Shown here: positions 1 through 5,317 of the stretch, in pieces
Layout of the letters: each line of letters begins with the position of its first letter
Numbering within the stretch: the first letter of the stretch is position 1
Source: Methanobacteriota archaeon
GTDB lineage: Archaea; Thermoplasmatota; Poseidoniia; Poseidoniales; Poseidoniaceae
NCBI GenBank assembly: GCA_002689565.1
Contig: NZGQ01000078.1
Location: forward strand, 1-5,982
Reading direction: 5' to 3'
Length of the DNA stretch: 5,982 nt
Notes under the pieces: generated by a model
What the model was told of the DNA's origin: nothing
The model's database searches: none
What the model saw: only the letters and a program-made list of their open reading frames with translations
Translations under genes and position numbers: made by a program

Positions 1-1460
1 GCTTCTTTAACTATATCTTGCCCACTTGCGGATGCAGAAATGCGTGATGTGGAGCTAAAGTCATTTCGACCATAAGTCTCCCAAAAAGATCCACGCTGCC
101 CATGTTGGGCATCCATAATCGCTTGCGTCTGCGATTGAGTGTTCCCACTCGCATCGACCCAAGTTGCTTTGTACTCAATGTCATGCGGTGGGCTGCCGTT
201 TGTGTTGACAGCAGTGATTTGAAAAAATGTGTTTGCAGGAAATCTTTTGCCCGTACCGTCAGGACGCTCATACCCATTGGGGAAGATAAGATACCTTCCC
301 TCAGATGCCTCCTGCCCTTGTACCCATCCTCCTGCAGTCTTAACAGCATTGAAACCTGAGCTTTTCGAGCTTACTGCAATTGACGCAACTGCAACTCCGG
401 CTACAACTGCATTTTTCGCAATACCATTAAAGAGAACCTTGAAGGCACTTACGCTTGCTGCAGACTTGAGCGCTGCGATTTGATCCTTAGTCTGTTCAGT
501 TACATGCTGCTGTCTTGCGTTAATTCTTCGGTATGGTTCTCGTGAGATTCTGTACGCTTGACCTCTTTCCTGCTGTAAGTCTATCCGGTCAAGTTCTTTT
601 ACGAGAAGGTCATACCCCATAGTCTCCTGTATGACAGATTTCTCGTGTTGCCCATCCCCCACTAACCACGATTTGTAGGCAAAACACTTTACCGCAGATG
701 CTAAAAATTTTGGGATTCTTGAGTCCGTAGTTGCTGATGGCAAAAACTCAGGTGCTTCCTCTCTGTAACGCAACCATACTTTGTTCGTAACCCCATCATG
801 ACCTTCGAGGTAAATACCTTCTCTTCCTTCTCTAAAATTCAATGGAGCAGAACTACTGTACCTTGGGTCTGTTTTGTGCATCGACAGGACTGTGCCAATT
901 ACGCTTTTTCCTGTTTGCTCGTAACCGATATATCGCTCAAACAACTCATCGATCTCGATGAAGTAAGAAGTGTTGGTAGTATCAATCCCATCATACTCAA
1001 AGTTAACAGGATCAACTCCGGACGATGTCGTTCCATCAGGAATGGCAATACATAAAAAGTTTTTGCCTTCATGCTGAACCCTCGCACCTACATAATACAA
1101 TCCGGACTTACTCCACACCGGATTATCTGAGAAGTCACCTATCTCGTACCATGCAGTAACATCAGTGTCAGGTTGTGCTGTAGGGTGACCTGCTAGACCT
1201 GACCAAACCTTGTAGTATTTATTGTTCCAATAGACTTCGTCACCTTGTGAGTAAAAAGCATTAGCACTCCACTCATCCCTGAAGTACCTCTCCTCTGTAA
1301 TCGTGAACTCCTGCCAAGGATAGTAGTCCCAACAAAGTTTTACTGCTGTGTTAATGTATTCAGCAAGGAGCACTTTTTCGTGGGCTAATATATTAGCCGG
1401 ATCAATTCCCGCAGTGGCTGCAACACCATGCAAGATCGACTCGTAGCTTACAGTCCTCAC
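1..1460 (-). CDS. Head-tail adaptor-like structural protein with two carbohydrate-binding-like repeats (3' end cut by window edge)
   Basis: The frame is open without a stop from a GTG at 1460 to the left edge (486 codons). The GTG shares one base with the upstream gene's TAG (TAGTG), and the frame closes a few codons upstream, so GTG is the best start; no Shine-Dalgarno is seen. Residues 5-60 (YESIL, then a helical part ending WDYYPWQEFTITEERYF) resemble the N-terminus of phage head-tail adaptor proteins. Residues 69-105 and 114-168 are two repeats with a chitin-binding type 3-like pattern (GDEVYWNNKYYKV; GARVQHEGKNFLC; Pro/Trp or Tyr endings). Residues 248-300 (FAYKSWLVGDGQHEKS, LLVKELDRIDLQQ) look like the adaptor's helical C-terminal part. 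After this come a hydrophobic Ala/Val stretch (351-363) and over 115 residues of unrecognised, probably beta-rich sequence. The position after capsid genes supports a connector or tail role. Reading frame certain; function is inference and it could instead be a tail or decoration protein. Confidence 0.72.
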   Translation of the reverse strand, partial: MRTVSYESILHGVAATAGIDPANILAHEKVLLAEYINTAVKLCWDYYPWQEFTITEERYFRDEWSANAFYSQGDEVYWNNKYYKVWSGLAGHPTAQPDTDVTAWYEIGDFSDNPVWSKSGLYYVGARVQHEGKNFLCIAIPDGTTSSGVDPVNFEYDGIDTTNTSYFIEIDELFERYIGYEQTGKSVIGTVLSMHKTDPRYSSSAPLNFREGREGIYLEGHDGVTNKVWLRYREEAPEFLPSATTDSRIPKFLASAVKCFAYKSWLVGDGQHEKSVIQETMGYDLLVKELDRIDLQQERGQAYRISREPYRRINARQQHVTEQTKDQIAALKSAASVSAFKVLFNGIAKNAVVAGVAVASIAVSSKSSGFNAVKTAGGWVQGQEASEGRYLIFPNGYERPDGTGKRFPANTFFQITAVNTNGSPPHDIEYKATWVDASGNTQSQTQAIMDAQHGQRGSFWETYGRNDFSSTSRISASASGQDIVKE

Positions 1461-1789
1461 TAGACTACTATTTTGCTAGATCGACTTTTTATTTTAACTA
1501 GATCACCAAACCGTTTCTCTAGCCAATCAATGAAGCTTTTGTCAGTCCAACAACTATCACCAAGTTTTACCGCCCAAAAAGAATGTACTTCCGGACAAAC
1601 CTTCATCCTAATCCGTCCATCCGGCAGATCTTTCCTTTCACCACCTGTAACTCGATGCTCTGCCTGCATCAGTTTCACCTGTTCTTCCTCCGCTCTCGCA
1701 AGCTCATCTTCCCACTCTGAAGCGAGGTAAGACCAAACATCGCGAGTGATGTCTATGCCATCAACCTGAACTTCTTCGGCTTGAAGCAT
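1460..1789 (-). CDS. Conserved small phage protein between capsid and adaptor genes, function unknown
   Basis: This encodes 109 residues. The N-terminal half is acidic and probably helical (residues 20-50, rich in Glu and Ala). The C-terminal half has a compact conserved-looking block, VHSFWAVKLGDSCWTDKSF, ending in a basic KIKSRSSK tail. From memory, similar small proteins with an H-x-Y/F-W ... LG-x-x-CW-x-D-x-x-F pattern sit between capsid and adaptor genes in other phages, but I could not check this. The ATG at 1789 is chosen because it is the first start after the capsid stop at 1823; no Shine-Dalgarno precedes it, so reinitiation after capsid translation is likely. The frame is the same as the capsid gene, separated only by its UGA and 11 sense codons. 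A minor structural or assembly role is possible but not shown. Confidence 0.75.
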   Translation of the reverse strand: MLQAEEVQVDGIDITRDVWSYLASEWEDELARAEEEQVKLMQAEHRVTGGERKDLPDGRIRMKVCPEVHSFWAVKLGDSCWTDKSFIDWLEKRFGDLVKIKSRSSKIVV

Positions 1790-1822
1790 TACGAGAGCGG
1801 AGTCTGAACAACTATCCCCAAA

Positions 1823-2884
1823 TCAGGTCAGAGTAATCTTACCGTGGTCTACACCACCGGAATAAGATTTCTGTGCAAATACAGATTCGATCAACGAACG
1901 AGCACCACCACCAAGATCCGGCAACTCACGAACGCTCGTATCTTCGGCAAAAGCAACTTCGAGTTGGCTCATGTTTAAGATGAACATCGTGTTTTGTCCT
2001 GCTTGGGCATCGTAGACACCACCTGATCGGGCATCCTGCTGAAGAAAGCTCGACAACTTCAACCCAATTGTTCCGAAATCGGACTCAATAATGTCGATAG
2101 CAGTTTCGAGACGCTTGTTATCAGCATCACGGTTGGATGTGACAATGTTGTCCGTGCGAGGACTAAACAAGGTGAACTCAGAAATGACACGCTTGACATT
2201 CGTTCCGCAAAGTCCGGTGAACACCTTGTCGGTTTCTCCGGTCTGCTCGTAAATCGACTGCATGACTCCGCGAAGATCTTCCTCTGCAAAGGTATTAGCG
2301 GCTTTCGAAATGATGCTATCGGAAGGCGTAAGGAAGTCATTTGGCACAGGCAGAACAGATTGCTGTGAAGAACTGATCCATTTACCGAGACCACGAGTTT
2401 GATACGGATCGGTTGCTCCGGTCTCCAAATTAGCCTCTTGAGAAGAGCAAAGCGTACTCTCTAGATCTCGTTTATGTGCTACCAACGCTTTTGCGATACT
2501 CTCAGACATTTCCTTGCGAAAACCGACCCCCGCGACATCCGAGGTCATGTTAGCGAGTCGAGAAACTTTGGGCAACCTACGAAGGTATTGCACATAGGTA
2601 GCACACTTCGCACGATTGTCATAAGCCTCGAAATCTGCAGAAGAGGTGTCAACTCCATCAACCGGAATCTTGTCGGACACCCCACTTGTGTAGGTTGCTT
2701 CCTGAACAAGATTGATCTTGTGCTTGTCAACACCCCATTCAAGAAGTGAATTACGAGGAGCAGAACCCCTCTTTACTGAACTCAAAAATGGAGTTGCGTG
2801 ACGATCTACTACAGTCAAAAGGTCTGCAAGTGATTCCCGTTTAAGCGACTGTGTTCTTTCTACTATTCCTACTCCGTTTGCCAT
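1823..2884 (-). CDS. Major capsid protein, SU10-type (HK97 fold)
   Basis: This 353-residue protein would form the icosahedral head shell. The recognisable pattern is that of the SU10 major capsid family (DUF5309): an N-terminal helix followed by a T-P motif (DLLTVVDRHATPFLSSVKRG, about residues 21-40), then LLEWGVDKHK (48-57), a long acidic loop, then RAKCATYVQYLRRLPKVSRLAN, and a long charged helix ending in AHKRDLESTL that would be the spine helix. The middle (FTGLCGTNVKRVISEF) and the C-terminal beta-rich part (MFILNMSQLEVAFAEDTSVRELPDLGG) also suit the family. The length is ordinary for it. The ATG at 2884 follows a good purine-rich ribosome binding site. It lies directly downstream of the scaffold-like gene, the usual order. 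It has no obvious N-terminal prohead-protease domain. Family assignment is by recognition, not by search. Confidence 0.85.
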   Translation of the reverse strand: MANGVGIVERTQSLKRESLADLLTVVDRHATPFLSSVKRGSAPRNSLLEWGVDKHKINLVQEATYTSGVSDKIPVDGVDTSSADFEAYDNRAKCATYVQYLRRLPKVSRLANMTSDVAGVGFRKEMSESIAKALVAHKRDLESTLCSSQEANLETGATDPYQTRGLGKWISSSQQSVLPVPNDFLTPSDSIISKAANTFAEEDLRGVMQSIYEQTGETDKVFTGLCGTNVKRVISEFTLFSPRTDNIVTSNRDADNKRLETAIDIIESDFGTIGLKLSSFLQQDARSGGVYDAQAGQNTMFILNMSQLEVAFAEDTSVRELPDLGGGARSLIESVFAQKSYSGGVDHGKITLT

Positions 2885-2892
2885 CTGATTTT

Positions 2893-2898
2893 CCCCCT
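2893..2898 (-). promoter_or_regulatory. Ribosome binding site of the major capsid gene
   Basis: On the minus strand AGGGGG, continued by AAAA, lies 8 bases before the capsid ATG at 2884. It sits in an A/T-rich 29-base gap between the scaffold and capsid genes, which should be little structured. This is one of the clearest initiation sites in the window, in keeping with the high output expected of a capsid gene. Confidence 0.6.
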
Positions 2899-2913
2899 AA
2901 TAATTTAAAATTT

Positions 2914-3834
2914 TTACAACAATGTTTCTATGTAACTCGCTGCATCTTCAACTTCTCCTGATCGGGCTTGCTCCAATAGAGCTTTCCGGTCATTGCCTAC
3001 TTTCTTGTTGACCACCTTAGTGGTTGCCCTACTCGGCGCAGAAGGAACTTTGGGTGCGGTAGCAGGCTTAGGTTGTGCTTTGCCTGTTTGATTTCTCAGA
3101 CCACTCATGAGGAATCCCATTGTCAGCATTGCTGCGGGATCTTTCTTGAAATACTCACCTAAGTCTTTGTTCTCATTAAGGAGTTGCACCATTTGTTGGT
3201 GCTCCGATGATTCTCGATTTTTCAGCCAAGGAAAAGTTTTCATTGCGAGACTTTCGTTTTGCCCTCGCATATTTAATCTTTGCCTGACCGCAGGAATGTT
3301 TTTCCGCAGATCTTTGTCGGTTTGCGCCATGAGTGATCGGGCTTGATCATACTCAACATCGTGCTCACCTCCTGCGAGATCGGTATATTCTCCTCCATCA
3401 GGATTCTCGATTAACCAATCGCGCAAATGCTCTGCGTCCTCTTCCCTTTTGTCGATTTCGTCAAAGGTTCTTACTCCTTCAAACCTATCCATGCCCTCGT
3501 TGGCGTATGACTTGCGACTGTCTTTAGCCTCGTCAAGTTGTGCCTTGAGAGCATCCCTTTCTTCTTCTGCTGCCTTTCTAGCCTCGACAAGTTTTCCTAT
3601 CCGCTTTTTGACTCCTTCGGAATCCACGGACGGTTCAGGCTCAGGTTCGATCTCCGGAACAACTTCCTCCTCAATCTCTTCCTCTGCCAACTCCTCGACT
3701 TCAGTTTCGGCTTCAGTCTCTGATGCACTTTCAATGAACGATTCGATGCCTGATGCCTCGGCAATGTCTGCCAATGTTACCAAACCATCTTCTTCTGCTG
3801 TTTGAGGTGCGACCTCTTCTTCTTCTTCTGCCAT
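2914..3834 (-). CDS. Putative capsid scaffolding protein
   Basis: This encodes 306 residues. Residues 3-73 are extremely acidic (runs such as EEEEE, EELAEEEIEEE, and a Pro-Glu stretch PEIEPEPEP). Residues 75-105 are a charged heptad-like helix (KKRIGKLVEARKAAEEERDALKAQL) that should form a coiled coil. The centre (110-230) is mixed and probably helical. A Pro/Ala/Lys-rich linker (about 255-285: KAQPKPATAPKVPSAPSR, TTKVVNKK) leads to a short C-terminal helix. An acidic N-terminus, coiled coil, basic C-terminal region and a place immediately before the capsid gene are the usual signs of a phage scaffold, whose basic end contacts the capsid shell. No protease motif is seen. The ATG at 3834 has no Shine-Dalgarno; TTAAAA precedes it. 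Role inferred from composition and context; sequence family not recognised. Confidence 0.72.
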   Translation of the reverse strand: MAEEEEEVAPQTAEEDGLVTLADIAEASGIESFIESASETEAETEVEELAEEEIEEEVVPEIEPEPEPSVDSEGVKKRIGKLVEARKAAEEERDALKAQLDEAKDSRKSYANEGMDRFEGVRTFDEIDKREEDAEHLRDWLIENPDGGEYTDLAGGEHDVEYDQARSLMAQTDKDLRKNIPAVRQRLNMRGQNESLAMKTFPWLKNRESSEHQQMVQLLNENKDLGEYFKKDPAAMLTMGFLMSGLRNQTGKAQPKPATAPKVPSAPSRATTKVVNKKVGNDRKALLEQARSGEVEDAASYIETLL

Positions 3835-3863
3835 TTTTAAATCATTGACGATTGATTGTTACT

Positions 3864-3879
3864 CGTGGTTTTCGCCACG
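3864..3879. repeat. Inverted repeat CGTGG-N6-CCACG in scaffold leader
   Basis: The arms at 3864-3868 and 3875-3879 are perfectly complementary, giving a 5-bp, GC-rich stem with a six-base loop (CGAAAA on the minus strand). It lies 30 bases upstream of the scaffold start. It could be a small hairpin in the leader RNA. It is short enough to arise by chance. Confidence 0.4.
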
Positions 3880-3890
3880 GACGATTCGTC
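3880..3890. repeat. Palindrome GACGA-T-TCGTC, possible operator
   Basis: Two perfect five-base arms surround one central base. Half of it (GACGATT) recurs as a direct copy at 3847-3853, closer to the scaffold start. Paired and repeated half-sites are typical of a repressor operator, and the gene just upstream encodes a probable winged-helix protein, but no binding has been shown and the site is short. Confidence 0.3.
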
Positions 3891-3900
3891 AAGGATTCGG

Positions 3901-3915
3901 CTTCTAAGATAGAAG
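3901..3915. repeat. Inverted repeat CTTCTA-AGA-TAGAAG
   Basis: This is a perfect 6-bp stem with a three-base loop, 25 bases after the stop of the helix-turn-helix gene. No run of T follows on the minus strand, so an intrinsic terminator is unlikely. It could stabilise an mRNA end or mark a processing or binding site. Confidence 0.4.
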
Positions 3916-3940
3916 TGCAAGGAGTCCTGCGGAGTTGCGA

Positions 3941-4183
3941 CTAGTTGGGATTAATGAATCGATACCATACTCTGCGAACAAGTTGTCCCAACTCCTCGTT
4001 AAACGCGCATCCGTTATATATTTCTAACTTCCCTGCCTCTCGTGCTTCCTTCAAAAGTCTGTAGCAGCGAGAGTTGCCAATGTTAGCTTCGACTTTAAAT
4101 TCGTCAGCAGTGAACCAATCATCACCTTCAGGTTTGCGTTCCCTAGAAGCAGAAAGTTCTTCTATCTTTTTTGCCCATTCCAT
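3941..4183 (-). CDS. Small protein with probable winged helix-turn-helix
   Basis: This encodes 80 residues. After a charged N-terminal helix (1-20), residues 22-56 read as a winged helix-turn-helix: DWFTADEFKVEANIGNSRCY gives the first helix, a turn and the recognition helix, followed by RLLKEAREAGKLEIYNG, the usual end of the helix and the start of the wing. Residues 66-77 (GQLVRRVWYRFIN) would be the closing strand. Small phage proteins with this layout are usually DNA-binding regulators, although small terminase subunits can also use such folds. The start overlaps the end of the phosphoesterase gene by 22 bases, with a weak GGAAAG upstream, so translation is probably coupled. The repeat-rich gap downstream is a natural candidate target. 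Domain call from pattern recognition; target unknown. Confidence 0.7.
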   Translation of the reverse strand: MEWAKKIEELSASRERKPEGDDWFTADEFKVEANIGNSRCYRLLKEAREAGKLEIYNGCAFNEELGQLVRRVWYRFINPN

Positions 4184-4887
4184 AAGAACTTTCCGTCAAA
4201 CCTTCGCACGGTGTAGCATGCCCAACTCTTGTTAGAAAAATAACCATACACCCAACCTGCTTCGTGTGCGAGACGGTTAACCTTAGCTCTATTCCAACCC
4301 ATCGATATTGTCGCAAGGCATCCGGCACTTACTCCCGCACAACCCCCCATCTTAGGTATGGTTGCTTGCTGAAAAGAATGAATATGTCCGTGTACAACCA
4401 AACCTCCGTTGACACCGAAAGTTTCGGCATGCCTTTTTGTCGCTGTGACACCGTGATAGAATCCGTGAACGAAATTTATTTTTCCGAGTGACAGGACACC
4501 CTTATCGACATCGTAAGGGTAAATCTTGCACTTTATCTTTCGACATACTTTTTGGATGTCCTTAATTCCCATGCGCGCGGTATCCCGTACAAGTCCGACT
4601 GAGTGGTTCTGCGCAGTTTGCCAAAGACGATCATCGTGATTGCCAAGTAAAAAATGGTCAGGCTCAAACTTGTTTAGGAACTCCATGCCTGCCTCCACAT
4701 CTGATTCCATCGAGGCATTTTTCTCAGCAGCGTCTGCGTTTCGCATCAGAGGGGAAAAATCAAATAAGTCCCCACCGAATATCTTAATATCAGGCTTAAA
4801 ATCTTCAACGAAGTTAAGGAGTTCATGAGTGGCATCGTAGTCCTGCTTGTCTCCGTGCAGGTCTGAGGCGTAGACGAAAGACTTCAC
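4162..4887 (-). CDS. Calcineurin-like metallophosphoesterase
   Basis: This 241-residue protein has the full metal-binding motif series of the calcineurin-like phosphoesterase superfamily: D9-x-H11 (SDLHGD), GGD40-x-x-D43, GNHD with N83 and H84, H141 (VHGFYHG), and GHIH with H168 and H170. These residues hold two metal ions and cleave phosphoester bonds. The motifs alone do not tell whether the substrate is DNA, a nucleotide or a phosphoprotein. No signal peptide or membrane segment is seen, so it should act in the host cytoplasm. The C-terminus (205-241) is aromatic and basic. The GTG start at 4887 overlaps the preceding TGA as GTGA and has a strong GAGGAGG site 10 bases upstream. It lies among head genes, where it is not a standard structural part, so a cargo enzyme for DNA metabolism or host takeover is likely. 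Confidence 0.9.
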   Translation of the reverse strand: MKSFVYASDLHGDKQDYDATHELLNFVEDFKPDIKIFGGDLFDFSPLMRNADAAEKNASMESDVEAGMEFLNKFEPDHFLLGNHDDRLWQTAQNHSVGLVRDTARMGIKDIQKVCRKIKCKIYPYDVDKGVLSLGKINFVHGFYHGVTATKRHAETFGVNGGLVVHGHIHSFQQATIPKMGGCAGVSAGCLATISMGWNRAKVNRLAHEAGWVYGYFSNKSWACYTVRRFDGKFLWNGQKR

Positions 4888-5045
4888 TCTTCTTCTTCCT
4901 CCTCAAACACCATTATCTGAGGAAGCAATTCCATTTTAGTAGTTTCTAAAACTCCAAGCACTTGACGCACGGTTATCCCTCGCGCGATAAACTCCTCGAT
5001 TTTTGTACTAAGAATTAGTTGAAGTTCGTCTTCCCATTCTTCCAT
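4884..5045 (-). CDS. Small acidic phage protein (53 aa), unknown function
   Basis: This is a short reading frame of 53 residues starting MEEWEDELQLIL and ending in six consecutive Glu. It looks like two helices: residues 5-20, and a more hydrophobic segment TVRQVLGVLETTKMELLPQI (25-44). It is supported by a good Shine-Dalgarno (AGAGGAG, 8 bases before ATG), by a 31-base overlap with the 100-aa gene upstream, and by a 4-base GTGA overlap with the phosphoesterase downstream. Without it there would be a gap of about 130 bases in an otherwise tightly packed chain. Part of its Glu tail codons also form the ribosome binding site of the phosphoesterase. No family is recognised. Confidence 0.78.
   Translation of the reverse strand: MEEWEDELQLILSTKIEEFIARGITVRQVLGVLETTKMELLPQIMVFEEEEEE
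4898..4904 (-). promoter_or_regulatory. Ribosome binding site of the metallophosphoesterase
   Basis: GAGGAGG on the minus strand lies 10 bases before the GTG at 4887 and inside the Glu codons of the 53-aa gene. It supports the GTG as the true start in place of any later ATG. Confidence 0.6.
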
Positions 5046-5317
5046 GAGCGAAACTCCTCTAGCTTGCTCTTGAAAGTAGATATAGCATCTACCCTTCCGG
5101 ACGCATGGGACAATGAATGTGTGTTGTTTTTCGGGTCTGAGACATCGTTGACCGCATCGAGCAAGTGGTTATCAATCACTGCATCCAATGCCTGCCAAAT
5201 CTTTGCATCTTCACCCTGTGCCTGAAAGACCTTCCCTATTTCTTCCCCATCCATTGCGTTTGGGTACTTTATCAGGGTTGCCCTTTTGGGCTTAAAAAAA
5301 CTAAACACTTTCCTCAT
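5015..5317 (-). CDS. Small phage protein after portal (100 aa), unknown function
   Basis: This encodes 100 residues. A basic N-terminus (MRKVFSFFKPKRATLIKYPN) is followed by probable helices: about 34-60 (EDAKIWQALDAVIDNHLLDAVNDV) and 70-93 (ASGRVDAISTFKSKLEEFRSW). The second has the spacing GR-x-D/E-A-x-x-x-x-x-x-L-x-x-x-R, which I recall from small proteins following portal genes in other phages; this is unverified. The ATG overlaps the portal stop as ATGA, and no separate Shine-Dalgarno is present, so its translation should depend on portal translation. It may be a minor head or connector-associated protein, but nothing in the sequence proves this. Confidence 0.72.
   Translation of the reverse strand: MRKVFSFFKPKRATLIKYPNAMDGEEIGKVFQAQGEDAKIWQALDAVIDNHLLDAVNDVSDPKNNTHSLSHASGRVDAISTFKSKLEEFRSWKNGKTNFN
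5054..5060 (-). promoter_or_regulatory. Ribosome binding site of the 53-aa gene
   Basis: AGAGGAG on the minus strand lies 8 bases before the ATG at 5045, inside the end of the 100-aa gene. It is the main evidence that this short frame is translated. Confidence 0.6.

Larger units (their letters stand above)
3835..3940 (-). promoter_or_regulatory. Inverted-repeat-rich leader of the scaffold-capsid genes
   Basis: This is the only gap over 100 bases between genes in the window. It separates the overlapping portal-to-helix-turn-helix chain from the scaffold and capsid genes. It contains three short inverted repeats (3901-3915, 3880-3890, 3864-3879) and a near-palindrome at 3917-3930. A TTGACG near 3892 (minus strand) resembles a -35 box, but no convincing -10 follows at 16-18 bases. 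None of the repeats is followed by a T-run, so a terminator is not supported. A promoter, operator or RNA processing site is possible; the function is inference. Confidence 0.35.

Noticed and set aside
11..349. 112-codon minus-strand frame at the left edge
   Set aside because: It lies inside the 486-codon adaptor-like frame in another register and has no family features; treated as a shadow.
899..1087. 62-codon minus-strand frame
   Set aside because: It is embedded out of frame in the adaptor-like gene and lacks a ribosome binding site.
2059..2394. 111-codon minus-strand frame within the capsid gene
   Set aside because: It is a different register of the capsid coding sequence; the composition is Ser/Arg/Leu-rich as expected of a shadow.
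3449..3805. 118-codon plus-strand Ser-rich frame
   Set aside because: It is the antisense of the Glu-rich scaffold region; GAA/GAG codons read backwards give Ser-rich and Phe/Leu-rich text.
3855..3900. Sigma-70-type promoter beginning with TTGACG
   Set aside because: No acceptable -10 hexamer lies 16-18 bases downstream, so it is mentioned only as part of the leader.
3901..3930. Possible rho-independent terminator after the helix-turn-helix gene
   Set aside because: The stems are short and no T-run follows on the minus strand.
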